Source: Mesorhizobium kowhaii | GTDB lineage: Bacteria; Pseudomonadota; Alphaproteobacteria; Rhizobiales; Rhizobiaceae | NCBI RefSeq assembly: GCF_003253745.1 | Contig: NZ_MZXV01000064.1 | Span: 1 to 64,000 of the forward strand | DNA: 64,000 nt | Direction of reading: 5' to 3' | Shown: positions 60,567-64,000 of the stretch, one piece after another | How positions within the stretch are numbered: position 1 is the stretch's first letter | Layout of the letters: each line of letters starts with the position of its first letter | Position numbers and translations under genes: made by a program | Notes under the pieces: generated by a model | What the model was told of the DNA's origin: nothing | The model's input: the letters and a program-made list of their open reading frames with translations, nothing else | The model's database searches: none

Positions 60567-61142
60567 CTATTCGTCATCTTCGAAATAATGTACCGGGTGC
60601 TCATTCGCGATTTCTGCAATACCGCCTCGGAGTGCCGCGTTGAGCGTGAGCATTGCGCGCTGAAGGTGGGGGACACTTACGTACACAGCCTCAGGTACCG
60701 GCGGCACTGCCTGCTTCGAGGCAACGTCAAATTTTTCCCCATAGCGAAACGCAGTGGAAGTGGGGTCTATTGCTGCAATCTCTTTAAGCCGCTTGATGAT
60801 CCAAGTCGGAGCCGAAAATCCAGACGAGGCAATGACCGTTGCCTCAAGTTCGCCGGCGAGTTCCGAGAGATCGTGCGTCCTACGCGACGATCGTGTGATA
60901 TCCTTCACCAACAATTCGAGTGAATGCCGATAGAGGTAAAGGGCCGGATTGACCAGTTTGTAGTCCTCCCAATCGCCACGCTTTATCGTTTCCAAAAGCA
61001 TGTGTGCGGCGTCAAAGTACTGTTGCGCCATCTCAATGCGCGTCGGGATGAACTCATCCCCCACCATGAATCCTTGCGGACCGGAGAATGGATCTTCGCG
61101 AAGGATGTGCTCACCTGGTTCTTCGAACAACGGTCGATTCAT
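60567..61142 (-). CDS. HEPN-like hypothetical protein
   Basis: 191 residues from ATG 61142 (a 204-residue version starts at 61181). MAQQYFDAAHMLLETIKRGD, LVNPALYLYRHSLELLVKDI and RTHDLSELAGEL resemble HEPN-type helical domains: the YRHSLELLVK segment followed by a THDLxxLxxxL helix is common in HEPN/DUF4145-type proteins. I cannot see a clear RxxxxH catalytic motif. It is convergent with the abiE remnant. In this defence-rich area an RNase or sensor role is possible but unproven. Confidence 0.65.
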   Translation of the reverse strand: MNRPLFEEPGEHILREDPFSGPQGFMVGDEFIPTRIEMAQQYFDAAHMLLETIKRGDWEDYKLVNPALYLYRHSLELLVKDITRSSRRTHDLSELAGELEATVIASSGFSAPTWIIKRLKEIAAIDPTSTAFRYGEKFDVASKQAVPPVPEAVYVSVPHLQRAMLTLNAALRGGIAEIANEHPVHYFEDDE

Positions 61143-61420
61143 TGCCTCATGGGTGAATATACGCTCCGTTTGCCTCCTCATTTAAGCTTCTCCGAGTTCG
61201 ATGCCCATTTCGATGTCAACACGGCCTGCGCACGAAGGGCGTCAAGGGTTGCTCGCAGCCATCAGGACCTAGAACGTCCGAAGGCGGGATCATATCGATA
61301 TTTTATCCTGAACCGGCAATTCGAAGTTGGGTGAAACCCTCGTGAACAGGGCTGCGACGCAGCATCATTGTCCGCGCCATGGCGGCCGCTCCTTGAAGAG
61401 ATCTTCTGGCGCTCTACGCC
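61143..61420. other. Intergenic stretch
   Basis: The plus-strand frame here (60924-61334) is antisense to the HEPN-like gene for most of its length; I see no supported gene between 61182 and 61420. Confidence 0.35.
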
Positions 61421-61866
61421 ATGACGGATGAACCTCACGCGAGGGGATACCACTTCGAGCGGCTGGTTACCGCGTTGTTCAAAGGAATATGGACGCAAGG
61501 GGAGGGTTTCGGCTGGCAGGTGAGCAAATCGATGGCTCGTTCCAGCATGGTGCAATCACATATCTGCTCGAGGCGAAATGGCATCGCGCAAGGATTGAAG
61601 CTGACGAGCTACATGCAGGGGAATGCTGAGCGAACGGCTGGAAGGGACGAGGGGGCTGTTCGTCAGCTTCGAAAGTTTCGCTGACGGTGCCCTCGAGGCG
61701 TTCACCGCGAGGCGCATCATTCTTGGGGACGGCATGGAATCTTTGAGGCGTTGACGCGGCGGATATCGTTTCCCGAAATCATCGCTGCCAAAGCGCGCCA
61801 CGCTTCAGAATATCGCAATCCGTTCGCGCGTGTCCGGACACACCGGTCAGCCGGACGACTTCAGCT
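61421..61866 (+). pseudogene. Mrr-like restriction endonuclease, multiply frameshifted
   Basis: Piecing frames together gives DEPHARGYHFERLVTALFK, then IDGSFQHGAITYLLEAKWHR, ADELHA, then LSERLEGTRGLFVSFESFAD, GALEAFTARRIILGDGME, then IFEALTRRISFPEIIAAKAR. This is the Mrr/PD-(D/E)xK restriction fold with the Asp of IDGSF and the E-A-K of LLEAKW as active-site residues. At least three frame changes (near 61480, 61620 and 61730) kill it. It was probably a partner nuclease of the surrounding defence genes. Confidence 0.75.
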
Positions 61867-62302
61867 AAGATGGGCCCTCGATCTCTGATATTTCGCGGCG
61901 AACAGCTGAAACGAAATTCCGTTTGATGTCGTAAAAGGCATCCTTGGGTTCAGCATCGGCAGCTGCGTGCGAAGCCAAAGCGCTTCCGCAGACACCTCTT
62001 GCCGCTTCAACGACGGAGTCTGAACCGATCAACTCTACTTCGGATAGACGAGCGGTGAGAGTATGGAAAGCGGAGGCCTGGGCTGTTTTGGCTTCAAGGC
62101 CTTGGAGGACAAGGCGATCGGCTTCTGCAAGGAATTCGGTATAGAGGCGATGTCGGAGTGAGACCTTCTCTCTTACGATGCCGAGGCGCCATTCGTGGGT
62201 TTTCATTCCTCGCCCAACCCCATAGCTGATCGCGGCAGCCAGGATCGCGACGATGATGGTCCCCCCTGTTGAGATCAGTGACGCAAGAATTTCATTCGGC
62301 AT
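61865..62302 (-). CDS. Membrane-anchored hypothetical protein
   Basis: 145 residues from ATG 62302 (a longer frame starts at 62329). Residues ~5-30 (ILASLISTGGTIIVAILAAA) are one membrane segment; the rest is an alpha-helical cytoplasmic tail (WRLGIVREKVSLRHRLYTEF, LAEADRLVLQGLEAKTAQAS). Proteins of this layout (one N-terminal TM, helical tail) are frequent in defence loci but the family is not one I can name. It is convergent with the decayed Mrr-like gene and divergent from the 62510 gene. Confidence 0.65.
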   Translation of the reverse strand: MPNEILASLISTGGTIIVAILAAAISYGVGRGMKTHEWRLGIVREKVSLRHRLYTEFLAEADRLVLQGLEAKTAQASAFHTLTARLSEVELIGSDSVVEAARGVCGSALASHAAADAEPKDAFYDIKRNFVSAVRREISEIEGPS

Positions 62303-62509
62303 GTCCAGCAAGCCTCCCCAAGGCTGCACCCTGACAGATTCGGTTGCCTTGCTGTAAGCGCCGAGCTAATTCCGAGTCGGGTTAGGCACCTCTGACCTGT
62401 CGCCGGGTCAAACGTCGCTATTGAGACTCCGTATTTTAGCTTCGGACCGCATCCCAACTAGGGCTGCTGCGTAATCGGCGAACAGCATTGCCCTCCAGGA
62501 GATGCTCCG

Positions 62510-63196
62510 ATGTTCAACCTGAAAATCTCATTCAACCAATCCGCTCTTGCTTCCATCAAGGCTGACTTCACGCGAAGCTTGCCCAACGTCAAATCCTCTC
62601 ATCGCTGCGAGGCGATCGGTCGGGCTCTTGGGTTCAGCACTTATGCCGCGGCTTTGGCGGCCGCGGAGACGGAGACCCATGTTGCCGCGACAGTTAACGG
62701 CGCTTCCTTCATCGGCTATCTCGGGCGGCATGACTTTGGAACCACGGCAAAGCCACTTTATCGAGCTGCCGCGAAGACGGTTCTCTCCGACCTCGCAGTG
62801 AAACATCCAAAACTGACGATGTGGGGCATCGGTGTTGGCCGACCGCAGCAAAAACCAGACGGCAAGTTTGAGAACGCACGGGAACAGTACACGCGCTTCT
62901 TGGAGGCCAGGCAGGAACTGGTGAGCGACGGGGCGGCTGAAGCGTTCTTATTATCGCTCGCCTTCCTGACGAGGATCACTCCAACGAAAGCGGTACGCAA
63001 GGGAACCGGAAGCTATTGGGTGAAACACATCGCAGAGAACTTCGCGTGCAGCTATCCGGAAGGCGAGAAGCTGGGGCCGCGGTATGTTTCGAACGGAGCG
63101 CTAATCGCAGCCGCGATTCATGCCGGGTTCCGGACTGCGACGTTCGCCCGAATGGACCTTACGCTCAAGATCGCCGGCGCCAACGTCGGGGGGTAG
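62510..63196 (+). CDS. Hypothetical protein
   Basis: 228 residues from ATG 62510, with CAGGAGATG upstream. The segment SHRCEAIGRALGFSTYAAAL at about residues 30-50 is a pattern I associate with proteins carried on plasmids of Rhizobiales, otherwise unassigned. The middle has DLAVKHPKLTMWGIGVGRPQ. No catalytic motif was recognised. It is followed after 87 bp by the antitoxin-like gene, with a palindrome between, so it is probably a separate transcript. Confidence 0.7.
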   Translation: MFNLKISFNQSALASIKADFTRSLPNVKSSHRCEAIGRALGFSTYAAALAAAETETHVAATVNGASFIGYLGRHDFGTTAKPLYRAAAKTVLSDLAVKHPKLTMWGIGVGRPQQKPDGKFENAREQYTRFLEARQELVSDGAAEAFLLSLAFLTRITPTKAVRKGTGSYWVKHIAENFACSYPEGEKLGPRYVSNGALIAAAIHAGFRTATFARMDLTLKIAGANVGG

Positions 63197-63226
63197 GCAC
63201 GGAGCCAATCACAGGCGCTTGCAAAG

Positions 63227-63242
63227 TTGTCGAAGTTGACAA
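63227..63242. promoter_or_regulatory. Short palindrome before the Xre/ParS-like gene
   Basis: TTGTC-gaagtt-GACAA (63227-63242) lies 41 bp before the start at 63283, overlapped by two CAAAGTTG direct repeats (63222-63229 and 63239-63246). This is a plausible autoregulatory operator, weak on its own. Confidence 0.4.
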
Positions 63243-63282
63243 AGTTGCTCTCCTGCACCATGTTTCGATGCAGGAGATCGAT

Positions 63283-63969
63283 ATGGCACACAACCCGCAA
63301 CCCAAACCTTCCTTGGCGAAGAGGTCACGCAGCAAGACGCATGGACGGACCGTCGCAATGATGACCGTAGAAGGCGATCCTGTAGCATTCTTGCAGGGTT
63401 TCGAACTTCCCGCCGGAACGAAGATTGCGATCGTGTCGAAAAACAGTGAGTTGGTCCGAAAGATCCAGCGCGCGAGTTCAACGCGATTTGGCACTGTTCG
63501 CGAGGTCGCCGCTCGTCATGTCCACAAAGTCAGAACTCCAGTCGTCAACCGCGACGCATTCAAGCCGGATGCGCGATCTCAGGCCCTTCTCGACGGAGTT
63601 CGGATCGCTCAGGAAGATTTGCACCAGGCGGGTGGCGCCTATGATCTGGAGCAGGTCAGGACGCTAATGCAGGGCGTCTCCCGCCAGGCGATAGACAAAC
63701 GGGTGCAGGAGGGCAGTCTGTTAGCTGTCCCCGGTCCCAGCAATCGCCGAAGCTACCCCACGCTCCAGTTCACCCGGAATGGCGCTGTTGTGGCGGGTCT
63801 GAAGACAGTGCGCGTCGCTTTGCCGACGAGCAATCCCTGGACGGTGCTGAACTTCCTCGCCCAGCCGGATGACAGACTGGACGGACGCAGACCCATCGAC
63901 GTCCTTAAGGAAGGCAACATTGACCTGGTCGTCGACGCCGCGCGCAGAATGGGCACGCAGGGAGCGTGA
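63283..63969 (+). CDS. Xre/MbcA/ParS-like antitoxin candidate
   Basis: 228 residues from ATG 63283, chosen because AGGAGA lies 7 bases upstream; earlier frame starts (63016, 63268) lack that. The C-terminal NPWTVLNFLAQPDDRLDGRR then PIDVLKEGNIDLVVDAARRM is the pattern of the MbcA/ParS toxin-binding domain (DUF2384-like). The middle has ALLDGVRIAQEDLHQAGGAY and VRTLMQGVSRQAIDKRVQEG, an HTH-like segment. The N-terminal ~90 residues are basic and unusual. A RES-domain toxin gene would be expected right after 63969, outside the window. Confidence 0.6.
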   Translation: MAHNPQPKPSLAKRSRSKTHGRTVAMMTVEGDPVAFLQGFELPAGTKIAIVSKNSELVRKIQRASSTRFGTVREVAARHVHKVRTPVVNRDAFKPDARSQALLDGVRIAQEDLHQAGGAYDLEQVRTLMQGVSRQAIDKRVQEGSLLAVPGPSNRRSYPTLQFTRNGAVVAGLKTVRVALPTSNPWTVLNFLAQPDDRLDGRRPIDVLKEGNIDLVVDAARRMGTQGA

Positions 63970-64000
63970 GCGGGCCGCTACCGCCTTCCAATTTGGCCAA

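Noticed and set aside
1..64000. CRISPR arrays, tRNA or rRNA genes, tRNA-linked attachment site
   Set aside because: No regularly spaced repeats, no tRNA-like cloverleaf with TTCGA arm, and no rRNA sequence was seen; no ICE integrase or att site is in the window.

Overview
The window is high-GC alphaproteobacterial DNA, most likely from the symbiosis island (integrative and conjugative element, ICE) of a Mesorhizobium-like rhizobium. The pointers are a nod box in front of a nodM-type glucosamine synthase, a queuosine-precursor operon under a preQ1 riboswitch, a sigma-54-type promoter in front of a dctA remnant, a QseM/QseC-like divergent regulatory pair, and a transfer block (DUF736, RdfS-like excisionase, TraF peptidase, lytic transglycosylase, DUF3363 relaxase) in the order I associate with ICEMlSym-type elements. 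No rRNA, tRNA, CRISPR array or intact insertion sequence was seen.

1-19 kb is the symbiosis and metabolic part. It holds a TlpA-like protein cut by the left edge, about 2.5 kb of decayed mobile DNA (relaxase fragment, ISKra4-like transposase fragment, interspersed repeats), nod box-nodM, two small HTH genes, queCDE, truncated dctA, a DsbA-like oxidoreductase, a ccdA remnant, ubiM, and a divergent MocR-regulator/PLP-enzyme locus with dapA- and paiB-like genes.

19-44.4 kb is the ICE control and transfer backbone: qseM/qseC-like switch, ardC, DUF2958, parB-like, then DUF736, rdfS-like, traF, transglycosylase and relaxase. It is interrupted at 23-39.5 kb by cargo: an S8 autotransporter, a DUF433/DUF5615 toxin-antitoxin pair, a three-gene minus-strand operon (1987-aa DUF4011-helicase-Vsr-DUF3320 protein, SbcD-like nuclease, SbcC-like ATPase) and a DUF309 gene. 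A broken second copy of part of parB lies at the right end of the cargo.

44.4-64 kb is mostly a defence island. It contains a type II Bil ubiquitin-like operon (bilA-bilB-bilD-bilC), DUF1403 plus frameshifted scpB, and a plus-strand cluster of sigma-like protein, small protein, IrrE-like peptidase, NurA-like nuclease, HerA ATPase and Z1 protein. A convergent DNA methyltransferase follows, with an AbiEi-type regulator divergent from it across two palindromes. Then come an AbiEii toxin remnant, a HEPN-like protein, a decayed Mrr-like nuclease, and an Xre/MbcA/ParS-like antitoxin at the right edge.

The strongest candidates for an undescribed system are the sigma/IrrE/NurA/HerA/Z1/methyltransferase cluster (51.3-60.6 kb) and the giant helicase coupled to an SbcCD-like pair (28.4-38.2 kb). 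All calls rest on reading the sequence and on memory of protein families; no database search was run.
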